A stretch of 64,000 bases of DNA from VXYL01 sp965199915 (GCA_965199915.1 OZ241348.1:3968001-4032000); one strand, 5' to 3'; positions 1-8,665 are shown, counted from the stretch's first letter. A program made the numbers and translations. The notes: a model not told the origin generated them from the letters alone.

Positions 1-2
1 CC

Positions 3-962
3 GCCCTGTGCGTGTTGGCGTTGGGCTACGTCCTCTTCCTTGCGAACCTCCGCGCCGAGCGAATTGGCTTGGAACGCGAGCTGGACGCGCTGCGCGGCCA
101 GCACGAAGGCAAAGCCGCCGCGGCGAGTCGCTTGGCCGCCGGCCGCGCCGACCGAGACCACGCGGCGACCGCTTTCGCCGCCATGTTGCGACGCCTGCCG
201 ACGCAAGCAGAGCTGCCCGCCGTTATTGAGGACATCAGCCACGCGGCGTTGACGCGCGATCTGGTCGTGACGGACATCGCGCTGGCGCCGGAGCGGGAAA
301 CCGCGCTGTACGTTGAGCAGCCGATCGCCATCGCGGTGGCGGGCGACTACCACGACCTCGGCGCGTTCACCGGCGACATCGCGGCGCTCGCCGTGCTCGT
401 GACGACGCACGATTTCGAGATCGAACCGGCGACCGGCGACGCGGTTGACGGTGGCCTGACGATGACGGCGACGCTGAAAACCTACCGCTACCTTGGCGAG
501 GTTCCCGACGCCGCCGCCATGTCGGAAGCCGACAACGCGCCGGCGCCGTCGCCCTTGCCCACGCCCGCCGCGGCATACCGTCCCGGCAAGCGCGATCCGT
601 TTCGACCCGCCGCCGCGGCGTTGACCGCGCGACCAGCGGCCGGCGCCGCGGTCCCGCCAAGCGATGGCCGCACCCGGCAGCCGTTGGAGCGCCATCCGCT
701 GGCGGAGCTGCGCATGGTGGGCACGCTCGCCGCGCACGGCGCGCGCCACGCGCTGTTTCAAGCACCGGACGGAATTGTCCACCGTGTGGCGCCGGGCGAC
801 TACCTGGGCACCGACAACGGACGGCTACGCAGCGTTCACGACGCCGGCGTGGAACTCGTGGAAGTCGTCCCCGACGGCGCCGGCGGCTGGCTGGAAAGAC
901 CTCGCACCATCGTCTTGGACGAGACGGTGGCTGCCGAAAACGAACAACGGAGAAACCCATGA
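3..962 (+). CDS. pilO/pilP: PilO-PilP fusion, type IV pilus alignment subcomplex (5' end outside window)
   Basis: The frame is open from the first complete codon, so the true start lies upstream. The visible N-terminus is the end of a membrane segment (ALCVLALGYVLFLANL) followed by a coiled coil and the PilO periplasmic core (LPTQAELPAVIEDISHAAL, DYHDLGAFTGDIAAL, HDFEIEP, LKTYRY). After a Pro/Ala linker at about residues 175-190 the same frame carries PilP: KRDPF near residue 196, then LAELRMVGTL, HRVAPGDYLG and GGWLERPRTI. PilO and PilP normally are separate proteins that with PilN link the inner-membrane platform to the PilQ secretin. PilP is usually a lipoprotein; here no lipobox precedes KRDPF, so the PilO membrane helix would be the anchor. 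The stop overlaps the pilQ ATG by 4 bases. Confidence 0.9.
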   Translation, partial: ALCVLALGYVLFLANLRAERIGLERELDALRGQHEGKAAAASRLAAGRADRDHAATAFAAMLRRLPTQAELPAVIEDISHAALTRDLVVTDIALAPERETALYVEQPIAIAVAGDYHDLGAFTGDIAALAVLVTTHDFEIEPATGDAVDGGLTMTATLKTYRYLGEVPDAAAMSEADNAPAPSPLPTPAAAYRPGKRDPFRPAAAALTARPAAGAAVPPSDGRTRQPLERHPLAELRMVGTLAAHGARHALFQAPDGIVHRVAPGDYLGTDNGRLRSVHDAGVELVEVVPDGAGGWLERPRTIVLDETVAAENEQRRNP

Positions 963-2380
963 CGCAACGAAGCAACGGATGGCGAACGGCGGCCGCGCTC
1001 GCGTTCACTTGGCCTTTCGTCGCCACCGCCGGGGCGCCCGCCACGCTCGCGGACGCGGCATCCGCCGAGGAGGCCGCGCCGCCGGCGCGCTACACGGGCG
1101 AGCGCATGTCGCTGAACCTCCAAAACGTCGACCTGCCGGCCGCGTTGCAACTCATCGCCGATTTCGCGGATGTGAATCTGGTGGTTGCCCAAGGGGTGTC
1201 CGGCGCGATAGCCGTGCGTCTTGAGAACATCCCCTGGGACGAGGCGCTGGACTTGATTCTGACAAGCAACGGCCTTGGCAAGCGGCACAGCGGCAACGTC
1301 CTGCTGGTGGCGCCGGCCGAGGTGCTGGCGGCGCGCGAGAAAGCCGAGCTGGAAAGCCGCCGCGCCCTCGCCGAGTTGGCGCCTCTCGAAACGGCGTTCA
1401 TTCGCATCCGCTACGCCGACGCCGCGACGCTGGCCGGTCTCTTCGCCGGCGACGCCGGCGCGTTCGCGCGCTCGGAACGAGGCCGGGTGCTGGTGGACGC
1501 CCGCACCAACGCCTTGATCGTCACCGAAACAGAGGCCAATTTGGAGGCCATCCGCGAAGTGGTCGAGCGGCTCGACGTGCCGGTTCGCCAAGTGCGTATC
1601 GAAGCCCGCGTGGTCAGCGCCAACAACAACTTCTCCGAGCACCTGGGCGTGCGCTGGGGTGGCGGCGGCCACACCCGCCGCGGCCGGCGGCACCTCAAAG
1701 TCGGCGGCAGCCTGCAAACCCTGTCGGAACTGCAGAACATCGTCGCGGACGCGGAAGGCGCGCGGCGCGCCATCAGCCATCCCGGCGATCTCGTCGCGGA
1801 TCTGGGCGTCGCCGAGCAAGGCGCAAGCAGCATCGGCTTTGGCCTGACCGGCCCCGGCTTCCTGCTCGACGTGGAGCTTTCCGCCCTGGAGGCCGCCGGC
1901 GAAGCGGAGATCATCGCCCGGCCGACGGTGGTCACCACCGACAAGCGCACCGCCACCATCGAAACCGGCGTTGAAATACCCTACCAAGAGGCCACCCACG
2001 CCGGCGGCACTTCCATCTCCTTCAAGGACGCCGTGCTGCAGTTGGAGGTGACGCCGCAAGTGACGCCGGACGATCGCATCGTGCTGGACTTGGCCATCAA
2101 ACAGGACACCGTGGGCAAGATCTACTACGGCGTGCCGAGCATCAACACCACGCGCATCGCCACCCGCGCCATGGTGGACGACGGCGAAACGGTGGTGCTC
2201 GGCGGCATCTTCCAAACCGACAAGCACCACGCCACCACGCGCACGCCGCTGCTTGGCGGCCTGCCCATCATCGGCCGCCTGTTTCGCCGCACGCTGCAAC
2301 GGGACGACAAGCAGGAGCTGTTCGTGTTCCTCACGCCGGAAGTCGTGCGCGCGACCGCGGCGCTCGATCCGGTTCCGTGA
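959..2380 (+). CDS. pilQ: Type IV pilus secretin PilQ, short form
   Basis: This outer-membrane secretin forms the pore through which the pilus leaves the cell. The 473 residues begin with a signal-like segment, then an STN/N0 domain (about residues 45-110: MSLNLQNVDLPAALQLIADF, IPWDEALDLIL), an N1 domain (FIRIRYADAATLAGLF, TNALIVTETEANLEAI) and the secretin domain from about residue 220 (VEIPYQEAT, LEVTPQVTPDDRIVLDL, DDGETVVLGGIF, PLLGGLPIIGRLFR, ELFVFLTPEVV). PilQ proteins of this class are usually around 700 residues with AMIN peptidoglycan-binding domains in front; none is present here. The start ATG overlaps the pilO/P stop (ATGA), indicating translational coupling. Confidence 0.92.
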   Translation: MTQRSNGWRTAAALAFTWPFVATAGAPATLADAASAEEAAPPARYTGERMSLNLQNVDLPAALQLIADFADVNLVVAQGVSGAIAVRLENIPWDEALDLILTSNGLGKRHSGNVLLVAPAEVLAAREKAELESRRALAELAPLETAFIRIRYADAATLAGLFAGDAGAFARSERGRVLVDARTNALIVTETEANLEAIREVVERLDVPVRQVRIEARVVSANNNFSEHLGVRWGGGGHTRRGRRHLKVGGSLQTLSELQNIVADAEGARRAISHPGDLVADLGVAEQGASSIGFGLTGPGFLLDVELSALEAAGEAEIIARPTVVTTDKRTATIETGVEIPYQEATHAGGTSISFKDAVLQLEVTPQVTPDDRIVLDLAIKQDTVGKIYYGVPSINTTRIATRAMVDDGETVVLGGIFQTDKHHATTRTPLLGGLPIIGRLFRRTLQRDDKQELFVFLTPEVVRATAALDPVP

Positions 2381-2436
2381 CGGGTGCCGCGCCGGCCGCG
2401 CCGGTGCGCCGGCCATGCCGGCGGCGTTGCGGATGA

Positions 2437-3102
2437 TCACCTTTTGATCGCGAGCGTGAAACCGTCGCCGATGGGCAGCATGTTCGCATCCACGCGCGCG
2501 TCGCCCCGCACCTTGGCGTTCACCGCGCGGATCGCCCGCGTGTCCTCGTCGTCGACGGCCGCGTCCGCCACCCGACCACCCCAAAGCACATTGTCGATGC
2601 CCACCACGCCGCCGGGCCGCAGCAGCCGCAGGCAGCGCTCGTAGTAGGCGTCGTAGTTGGGCTTGTCCGCGTCGATGAAGGCGAAGTCGAACCGGCCGGC
2701 CTCGCCGGCGGCGAGCAGCGCGTCCAGCGTGTCCAAGGCCGGGCGCAGGCGCAGGTCGATCTTGTCCGCCACGCCGGCGCGTTCCCAGAACGGGCGACCG
2801 ATGGCCGTCCACTCCGTCGAGGTGTCGCACGCGACGACGGAACCGTCCGCCGGCAACGCCTCCGCCACCACCAAGGCGCTGTAGCCGGTGAAGGTGCCCA
2901 CCTCGATGGCGCGCCGGGCGCCGATGAGGCGCACGATCTGGGCCATGAACGCGCCCTGTTCCGGGGAGATCTGCATGACGTGCCAGCGTGTCGCGGCGCG
3001 CGTCTCGGCGCGCAGCGCGGCCGCGGCGGCGGACTCGCGCAAACCTTCCCGCAACAGATAGTCGTGCAGCGCGTCCGTCAGTTGGATCGTGTGGCTGGAC
3101 AT
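2437..3102 (-). CDS. SAM-dependent O-methyltransferase (family 3)
   Basis: A class I methyltransferase of the CCoAMT/catechol-type O-methyltransferase family, 221 residues, the usual length. Motif I is IEVGTFTGYSALVVAEAL (about residues 66-83). The conserved FIDADK (142-147) and GIDNVLW (168-174) supply the divalent-metal site that positions the acceptor hydroxyls. The physiological acceptor cannot be read from sequence. The gene converges on pilQ with about 56 bases between stops and is read away from the downstream glycine-zipper gene. A copy of the dispersed hairpin repeat begins within a few bases upstream of its ATG, so its promoter must lie in or beyond that repeat. Confidence 0.88.
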   Translation of the reverse strand: MSSHTIQLTDALHDYLLREGLRESAAAAALRAETRAATRWHVMQISPEQGAFMAQIVRLIGARRAIEVGTFTGYSALVVAEALPADGSVVACDTSTEWTAIGRPFWERAGVADKIDLRLRPALDTLDALLAAGEAGRFDFAFIDADKPNYDAYYERCLRLLRPGGVVGIDNVLWGGRVADAAVDDEDTRAIRAVNAKVRGDARVDANMLPIGDGFTLAIKR

Positions 3103-3106
3103 CGAA

Positions 3107-3213
3107 CTTGCCTCTAGCCTACCTGAGTGGCGAAGACCTTAACGGATGCGTCAAGTTTTGCCACAGGCACGGAGTTTGCAGCGCAAACTCGAACGCGCCC
3201 CGCAGGGCGCACC
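3107..3213 (+). repeat. Dispersed ~97-bp hairpin repeat, copy A
   Basis: Intergenic copy between two divergent genes. It shows the conserved order of the family: a variable hairpin end, a GATGCGTCAAGTTTTG block, a hairpin GAGTTTGC...GCAAACTC at about 3172-3190, and a second hairpin GCGCCC...GGGCGC at about 3195-3211. The same order recurs at 6077, 23058, 31434 (three copies), 35556 and 54229. Confidence 0.8.
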
Positions 3214-3313
3214 TTGACCGTGCCGCGGATTATGCATCCGCGGCGGCGTTCAGGTTCCATTCAGTCTGCGCGGCGGACACTTGCCCAACAAGACGCTTTT
3301 TGGAGACGCGGAC

Positions 3314-3817
3314 ATGTGGCGAAAAAACACCTTGGCGGCTTTGCTTCTGGCGCCGCTGGCGGCGCTGGGCGAAGCCCGCTACGAAGAGGCCCAGGTGGTG
3401 GATGTGGAGCCCATCATCGAGACCGTCGAACGCATCGAACCGGAAGAGCGGTGCTGGAAGGAGACCGTGCGCGTGGCGCGGCGCGCCGAAGACGGCACGG
3501 CGCCGCTCTTCGGCGCGCTGATCGGCGGCGCCCTCGGCAACGCCGTGGGCCACAAGAAACGCAACAAACAAGTGGGCGCGGTGATCGGCGCCGTGCTCGG
3601 CGCCAACATCGCGCACGGCATCGCAGAGGAAGCGCGGGGCGGGAGCGGCCGCGTTGTTCGCCAAGAAGTGTGCGAGACCGTGGAGCGGATCAAGCATGTC
3701 GAGCGCGTGACGGGCTACATGGTCACCTATCGGCACCGGGGCGACATTTACCGGGCGCGCATGGACCAGCGCCCCGGCGACACCATCCGCGTGCGCCTCG
3801 ACGTGACGCCCGCTTGA
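3314..3817 (+). CDS. Glycine-zipper 2TM domain envelope protein
   Basis: A small envelope protein of the SlyB/Rickettsia 17-kDa type glycine-zipper family. I chose the ATG at 3314, after GGAGA at 3302, rather than an earlier in-frame start at 3281, because it gives a clean signal peptide (MWRKNTLAALLLAPLAALGEA). The mature part has a pre-zipper Cys-containing segment (ERCWKETV), then a glycine zipper of two short helices (LFGALIGGALGNAVG and VGAVIGAVLGANIAHGIA), then a second Cys segment (QEVCETV) and a C-terminal domain ending RVRLDVTPA. There is no lipobox, so it is probably periplasmic or outer-membrane associated. The two segments around the cysteines resemble each other and could pair. 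Exact role unknown; family members stabilise the envelope. Confidence 0.75.
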   Translation: MWRKNTLAALLLAPLAALGEARYEEAQVVDVEPIIETVERIEPEERCWKETVRVARRAEDGTAPLFGALIGGALGNAVGHKKRNKQVGAVIGAVLGANIAHGIAEEARGGSGRVVRQEVCETVERIKHVERVTGYMVTYRHRGDIYRARMDQRPGDTIRVRLDVTPA

Positions 3818-3943
3818 TGCGACCCGCTGTGGGCGCGGGCGTAGAATACGGGGCGAATTGCCATGAGGTGGTCGCCATGCGTCGCCGTTCTTGCCAACGC
3901 CCGCCTCGGCGCCGCCACGTCGTTGGGTGCCCGCGCCGCCCCG

Positions 3944-4651
3944 ATGCGCCTGCTGATTGTTGAAGACGAAGTGCTGCTGGCCGCGCAGATCGACAAGTTC
4001 CTGCGCGACCGGGGGTTCGTCGTGGATGTGGCGACGGACGGCGAAGAGGGTCTTTATTTCGGGCGCGAATACGACCACGACGCCGCAATCGTGGACCTCG
4101 GCCTGCCCAAACTGGATGGCATTTCACTCATCAAGACCTTGCGCCGGGAGGGCAAGACCCTGCCCGTGCTCATCCTCACCGCGCGCGGCGGCTGGCGCGA
4201 CAAAGTGCTCGGTTTGGAGTCCGGCGCCGACGACTACCTGGCCAAGCCCTTTCACATGGAGGAGTTGCTGGCGCGTGTGAAGGTGTTGATTCGCCGCGCC
4301 GCCGGATACGCTTCGGCGGTGTTGGACTGCGGGCCGCTGCGACTCGACACGTCGCGCAAAGAGGTGCGGATGGATGGCGCGTTGGTGGAGCTCACCGCCT
4401 TTGAATACCGAATGTTGGAGTATTTGGCGATGAACCCGTCGCGGGTTGTCTCCAAGTCCGAACTCACCGACCACCTCTACGAGCAGGACTACGACCGCGA
4501 CAGCAACGTGATCGAGGTGTTCGTCGGCCGGTTGCGCCGGAAACTCGATCCGCAAGGCCGCCACAAGCCCATCCACACGATTCGCGGCCAAGGCTACCGC
4601 TTCGCTCTGGAAGGCGGTGCGCTCGACCCCCCGCGCAACGGCGACAGGTGA
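3944..4651 (+). CDS. OmpR/PhoP-family response regulator
   Basis: A 235-residue DNA-binding response regulator. The receiver domain has acidic residues in IVEDEVL, the phospho-acceptor Asp51 in AIVDLGLPKLDG, Thr79 and Lys101 (DDYLAKPF). It is followed by a winged-helix Trans_reg_C domain (LTAFEYRMLEYLAMNPSRVV, NVIEVFVGRLRRKL, IHTIRGQGYRF). I chose ATG 3944 because the receiver begins immediately (MRLLIVEDEV); an upstream in-frame start would add an unconserved tail. The stop overlaps the start of the kinase gene, so the two are coexpressed. Closest in style to PhoP; the inducing signal cannot be inferred. Confidence 0.93.
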   Translation: MRLLIVEDEVLLAAQIDKFLRDRGFVVDVATDGEEGLYFGREYDHDAAIVDLGLPKLDGISLIKTLRREGKTLPVLILTARGGWRDKVLGLESGADDYLAKPFHMEELLARVKVLIRRAAGYASAVLDCGPLRLDTSRKEVRMDGALVELTAFEYRMLEYLAMNPSRVVSKSELTDHLYEQDYDRDSNVIEVFVGRLRRKLDPQGRHKPIHTIRGQGYRFALEGGALDPPRNGDR

Positions 4652-6114
4652 GCGGGTTGCGGTGGTTGGCGGCGGCGTCCCTGCAGTCGCGCCTGCTGCT
4701 GGTGACCGTTCTGGTGCTGGCCTTCGGACTTGGCGCGATCGGCTGGATGTTGGATCGCTCGCACAAGGCCGCCGTCCGCGCCGGTGCCGAGCGGGAACTG
4801 CGCACGATCGCCTATGGCATCTTTGGCGCCGCGGACGAGCAGGACGGCACGATCGTCGTTGCCACCGACCAAGTGGCGCCGCGACTGCGCCGCCCGCAGG
4901 GCGGGATCTACGCCTTCGTGGAAGTGGTTGGTGAAGGCGTCGTTTGGCGCTCGCCCTCGGCCGCGGTGGGCGGCGTCGCGTTGCCCGAGAACCCGCTCGT
5001 CCGCCGGCCGGCACCGGGGGAACACGTTTTTGCGAGGGAAACCGCGACGCGGTTCGCATTCGCCTACACGGTGATCCTGGCGCCTTCCAATACGCGCGCG
5101 ACCATCTGGGTGTTCGCCGACAGCGGCCCCTACCGCGAGCAGATCGCCGACTTTCGACGCAACGCGGCCTTGGGTCTCGTGGGCACCACCCTCGCTTTCG
5201 TGATCATCCAGTTCGCGGCGGTGCGCTGGGGCTTTGCGCCGCTGCGCCGAATGGTGACGCGCATTCGCGCCTTGGAAGCCGGAGAGCGCGCCGACATCGG
5301 CCACGACTATCCCGCCGAATTGGGGCCTCTGGCGCGCAACCTCAACCGTTTCGTCGCTTACGAGCGGGAGAACCGCGAGCGCTACCGCCACGCCATGGAC
5401 GACTTGGCGCACAGCCTGAAGACGCCGCTCGCGGTGCTGAAGAACGTCGTGCGCGATCTGCGACAAGACACCGCGCCCGTCATCGGCGAGCAATTGGAGC
5501 GCATGGAGACCACCGTGGCGCATCAACTCGCGCGTGCCGTCGCCGCCCGGCCGATGTTGCCGCCGGCGCCCCTCCCCGTGCTGCCTTTGGCGGCGCGCAT
5601 CACGCGCGCCGTGCAGCGCGCCTACGCGGAGAAATGCGTGCGGGTGGACGCCCCTTGGGAGCGCGGCGAGGGCTTGCAAGAGGTGAACTCGCGCCCTCGA
5701 GACCCACCCTGGCACGTCGTCCGGGTGGACGAGAGCGATGCCATGGACATGCTTGGCAACTTGATCGAGAACGCCTTCAAGTATGCCCGCGCGCAAGTTC
5801 GCATTTCGGCGCAAAGAACGCCCCGCGGCGTGGAAACCTTGATCGAGGACGATGGCGAGGGCATTCCCGCGGCGAAGCGCGAACTGGTGCTGCGGCGCGG
5901 CGCGCGCGCGCAAGACGCCACCGGCGGACAAGGCATTGGCCTCGCCGTGGTGGTCGAGTTGGCCGCCACCTACGGCGGCCGTCTGGCGCTGGGGGAAAGC
6001 GACCTCGGCGGCCTCGCCGCACGGCTAGAGCTGCCAAGCGCCGCGGCAATTGCCGGCCGGCCGGCACCACCAGCCATCGCTGATCTAAAAGAGCGCGACC
6101 ACCTTCACAGATGA
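4648..6114 (+). CDS. PhoQ-like sensor histidine kinase
   Basis: Inner-membrane partner of the preceding regulator, 488 residues. Two membrane helices (about 14-34 and 172-192) bracket a periplasmic sensor domain of about 135 residues. The cytoplasmic part has a HAMP-like linker, the dimerisation/phosphoacceptor helix with His255 (DDLAHSLKTP), the N box (NLIENAFKYA, Asn375) and the G boxes (DDGEGIP, GGQGIGLAVV). The order matches the PhoQ/EnvZ class. The sensor domain has no obvious acidic Mg-binding patch, so the ligand is unknown. The last codons and TGA stop fall inside repeat copy B (HLHR followed by TGA), so the C-terminal tail appears to have been set by the repeat. Confidence 0.9.
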   Translation: MSGLRWLAAASLQSRLLLVTVLVLAFGLGAIGWMLDRSHKAAVRAGAERELRTIAYGIFGAADEQDGTIVVATDQVAPRLRRPQGGIYAFVEVVGEGVVWRSPSAAVGGVALPENPLVRRPAPGEHVFARETATRFAFAYTVILAPSNTRATIWVFADSGPYREQIADFRRNAALGLVGTTLAFVIIQFAAVRWGFAPLRRMVTRIRALEAGERADIGHDYPAELGPLARNLNRFVAYERENRERYRHAMDDLAHSLKTPLAVLKNVVRDLRQDTAPVIGEQLERMETTVAHQLARAVAARPMLPPAPLPVLPLAARITRAVQRAYAEKCVRVDAPWERGEGLQEVNSRPRDPPWHVVRVDESDAMDMLGNLIENAFKYARAQVRISAQRTPRGVETLIEDDGEGIPAAKRELVLRRGARAQDATGGQGIGLAVVVELAATYGGRLALGESDLGGLAARLELPSAAAIAGRPAPPAIADLKERDHLHR

Positions 6115-6181
6115 GTCAAGTTTCGCGACAGGCACCGAGTTTTGCGCCAGCAAAACTCCAACGCGCCCGTGAGGGCGCGCC
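6077..6181 (+). repeat. Dispersed hairpin repeat, copy B
   Basis: Lies between the convergent kinase and thioredoxin genes and touches both. Core CCTTCACAGATGAGTCAAG at 6103-6120, hairpin GAGTTTTGC...GCAAAACTC (the T run is one longer on both arms, a compensatory change that keeps pairing), then GCGCCC...GGGCGC ending at the trxA stop. The paired change supports selection for structure. Could act as a bidirectional terminator here. Confidence 0.82.
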
Positions 6182-6507
6182 TAGATATTGCTGTCGAGGA
6201 ACGCCGCGAGTTGCGATTTGGAGAGCGCTCCCACCTTGGTGGCCTCGACCTCGCCGTTGCGGAACAGCATCAGCGTCGGGATGCCGCGAATGCCGTACTT
6301 CGGCGGCGTCTCTTGGTTGGCGTCAATGTCCAGCTTGCACACCTGCACGCGATCAACGTACTCCTCGGCGATCTCCTCCAGGATGGGCGCGATCATCTTG
6401 CACGGGCCGCACCACTCCGCCCAGTAGTCCACCAACACGGGCTTGTCGGCGCCAAGAACCTTGGTGTTCCAATCGGCGTCGGTGACATGTTGAATGTGGT
6501 CGGACAT
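6181..6507 (-). CDS. trxA: Thioredoxin 1
   Basis: A cytoplasmic thiol-disulfide oxidoreductase, 108 residues, the canonical length. The active site is WCGPCK (Cys33, Cys36) in the usual VDYWAEWCGPCK context. The cis-proline loop (IRGIPTLMLF) and the terminal helix (SKSQLAAFLDSNI) are present. ATG 6507 follows a strong Shine-Dalgarno (GAGGAGG) at normal spacing; an upstream in-frame extension is rejected for that reason. It would keep ribonucleotide reductase, PAPS reductase and other targets reduced. The stop codon lies at the edge of repeat copy B. Confidence 0.96.
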   Translation of the reverse strand: MSDHIQHVTDADWNTKVLGADKPVLVDYWAEWCGPCKMIAPILEEIAEEYVDRVQVCKLDIDANQETPPKYGIRGIPTLMLFRNGEVEATKVGALSKSQLAAFLDSNI

Positions 6508-6609
6508 CCAAACCTCCTCTTCGTGTGGATTTTCATTGGCTGCGAGTGGCAGGCACCGGATACTACACCAAGGTGGCGCGGGAAAGACATGCCACAATGC
6601 GATTGCCCG

Positions 6610-8580
6610 TCAGGGTCGCGCCTGAAAGAAAAACACGGGGCCGCCCGGCGCGACGTCGCCGCCAACCCCCTCAATGCCGGCCTTCTTGCGGAAGCGCTCG
6701 GCGCGGTCGGGGTCGGCTTGCAGCAGCGCGTGGTAGACCGCTTGCGCGGCATCGCGCTTGTGATCGTCTCCCTGAATGCGGTCGTACACGCGCTCGGCGA
6801 ACTCCACGTCGTCGAACGCGGTGGCGGTGACCAGTCCCAGCGCCGCCCAATCGCGCTCGTCGCCGCGCCGCAGTCGTCGCAACTCGGCCTCCGCGCCGTC
6901 GCGGTCGTGGAAGCCCCAGGACTGGAAAAGCTGACGGTACAGGGCCGGACGCTCTTGCGCGTCGGCGTTGCGGGCCACCCACTGCGCGGCGTCCCGCGGG
7001 GCGTTTTGCCCCCAACCCATCACCAGCGTTCTGGTGGCTTCAGCGCGTAGTTCGGCGTCGCGAATGTTGGCCACCAGACCCACGGCTTGGTCCGGCGCGT
7101 TCATGGCGGCGGCGGACACCAAACTCTGCAACGCGATCTGTTGGGATCGCTTCGGCAGCGTCGAGACCCAGTCGAACGCCTCGGCCGGCGCGCGTTGCGC
7201 GAACGCGAACGCCACCGCGCTCACGGCTTGCGACACGTCGCCCGTCGCCGACTCCAGCCACGCCGCGGCGGCGCGCGGGTCGCTGTCCGCCCAGGTGCTG
7301 ACGACGCTCGCCAACGCCCCTCGCCTTTGCATGCCGCTCAGCTTCTCCGCCAGGCGAAGCGCTTCCTGGGGATCGCGCGCCGCGATCTGCTGCAGCGGCA
7401 GGACGACCAGATGCGTGTTCTCCATGGACGACTTCTGCGCGACCGCCCACTCGAACGCCGCATGCGGGTCGGTGTCCGACCACTGCGCCAACAGCGAAAA
7501 ACGCACCTCGCTGGGAACGCCCAGATCCGCGGCCTCCTCCAAGGCCCGCATGGCCGCCGGGGCGTCCGTCTGCGCCCAAGCCTGCAGCGCCGCCTGCGCC
7601 ATGTGTCGCCGGTCGACGCCGTCCAGCGTCGCCGCCAAGGCGAGCGCGTCTTGCGGCGCCCCTTGCGCGACAATGCGCGCCACCGCGCCCAGCATTTCCC
7701 CGCGCGCACGGGATTTCGGCTGCGCCAAGATCCACGCCAGCGCGCCGTCGGCGTCCTGCTCCGCCCAGCGCTCCACCAGGAACGGCACGACTGCGCCAAG
7801 GATGCCGCCAGCGGGCAATTCCATTGCGGCCGCCAAGGCTTGCTCGGGGTCGCGCTGCACCCAGGCGGTGCCGACTTGGAACAACTGTTGGGCGCGCGCC
7901 TCCACGGACTCGGTGGCGAGCGCGTGTCGCCACGCCAACGCCGGATCGCCGTCGAGCTGCTCCATGGTGTCCATCATCGCCAAGGCGTCCTGCAGCGAAA
8001 ACGCCTCCGCGAGGGCTTGGCGGCGGGCGGGATCCAACGCCTCGCTGACGGCCAAGACGGCGCTTGCCGCCGGCTGGCGCAGCGCGCCTTGGATTGTCCG
8101 CGCGTGCGCCAGCGCCGCCTCGAAGTCGTGCTTGGCCCAGGCGGTGAACACGCGATCCAGCATCTCCCGCTTGTCGGTCTCCTGCGCCAGCGCGCTCTCC
8201 ACCGCGGCCAGCGGATCGAGCTCCGCGTAACGCGCGTAGATGATGGATTTCGCCGCCACGCGCTCGCGGCGGGGGCGCAAGCCTTCGGCCTCCCTGAGCA
8301 GGCGCTCGACGGTCGATGCGTCCGCTTTCCGCAGCAGCGCGTAGAGGGTGGCCGTTTGCTCGAAGTCGCTTGCCAAGGCGGCGATCTCGGCCAACGTCGT
8401 GGCGCGCTCCGGCGGCTGTTCGTCCGCGGCCGCCGCGGTCTGGCCCGCCGCGTGCCGCGCAGCGCTCGGTTGGTGTGCCGCCACCAACGCCGCGCCGCTT
8501 GGCGCGAAGTGGCGCCACGCGTAGGCGGTCGCCGCGCCGAGGGCGAATGCGACGATGACGGCGGCTATCCACTTGGCCAT
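6610..8580 (-). CDS. Membrane-anchored alpha-solenoid repeat protein, function unknown
   Basis: 656 residues. An N-terminal helix (MAKWIAAVIVAFALGAATAYAW) acts as signal anchor and is followed by an Ala/Pro-rich linker to about residue 70. From about residue 85 to 600 the protein is built of roughly fifteen helical repeats of 31-36 residues, each starting with a D-P/A-x-x-A-L pattern and ending in W-A (for example DADGALAWILAQP, DPHAAFEWAVAQ, DPRAAAAWLESA, APRDAAQWVARN). This resembles TPR/Sel1-like solenoids but matches no standard consensus I can name. ATG 8580 is chosen for the AAGGAG at proper spacing. It presumably works as a periplasmic protein-binding scaffold (inference). It is transcribed with or just after the adjacent isomerase gene on the same strand. 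Confidence 0.7.
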   Translation of the reverse strand: MAKWIAAVIVAFALGAATAYAWRHFAPSGAALVAAHQPSAARHAAGQTAAAADEQPPERATTLAEIAALASDFEQTATLYALLRKADASTVERLLREAEGLRPRRERVAAKSIIYARYAELDPLAAVESALAQETDKREMLDRVFTAWAKHDFEAALAHARTIQGALRQPAASAVLAVSEALDPARRQALAEAFSLQDALAMMDTMEQLDGDPALAWRHALATESVEARAQQLFQVGTAWVQRDPEQALAAAMELPAGGILGAVVPFLVERWAEQDADGALAWILAQPKSRARGEMLGAVARIVAQGAPQDALALAATLDGVDRRHMAQAALQAWAQTDAPAAMRALEEAADLGVPSEVRFSLLAQWSDTDPHAAFEWAVAQKSSMENTHLVVLPLQQIAARDPQEALRLAEKLSGMQRRGALASVVSTWADSDPRAAAAWLESATGDVSQAVSAVAFAFAQRAPAEAFDWVSTLPKRSQQIALQSLVSAAAMNAPDQAVGLVANIRDAELRAEATRTLVMGWGQNAPRDAAQWVARNADAQERPALYRQLFQSWGFHDRDGAEAELRRLRRGDERDWAALGLVTATAFDDVEFAERVYDRIQGDDHKRDAAQAVYHALLQADPDRAERFRKKAGIEGVGGDVAPGGPVFFFQARP

Positions 8581-8665
8581 TGGCGCTCCTTCCCGTTCCC
8601 TGCTGTTCGCGATCGTTTGACCAAGCGCGCGCCGCAAAGTTGGCCGATCTTGCGTTGGAGAGGCT

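Noticed and set aside
3814..3847. Promoter TTGATG...TAGAAT before the response regulator
   Set aside because: Spacer of 22 bases is too long; only the -10-like TAGAAT is suggestive.
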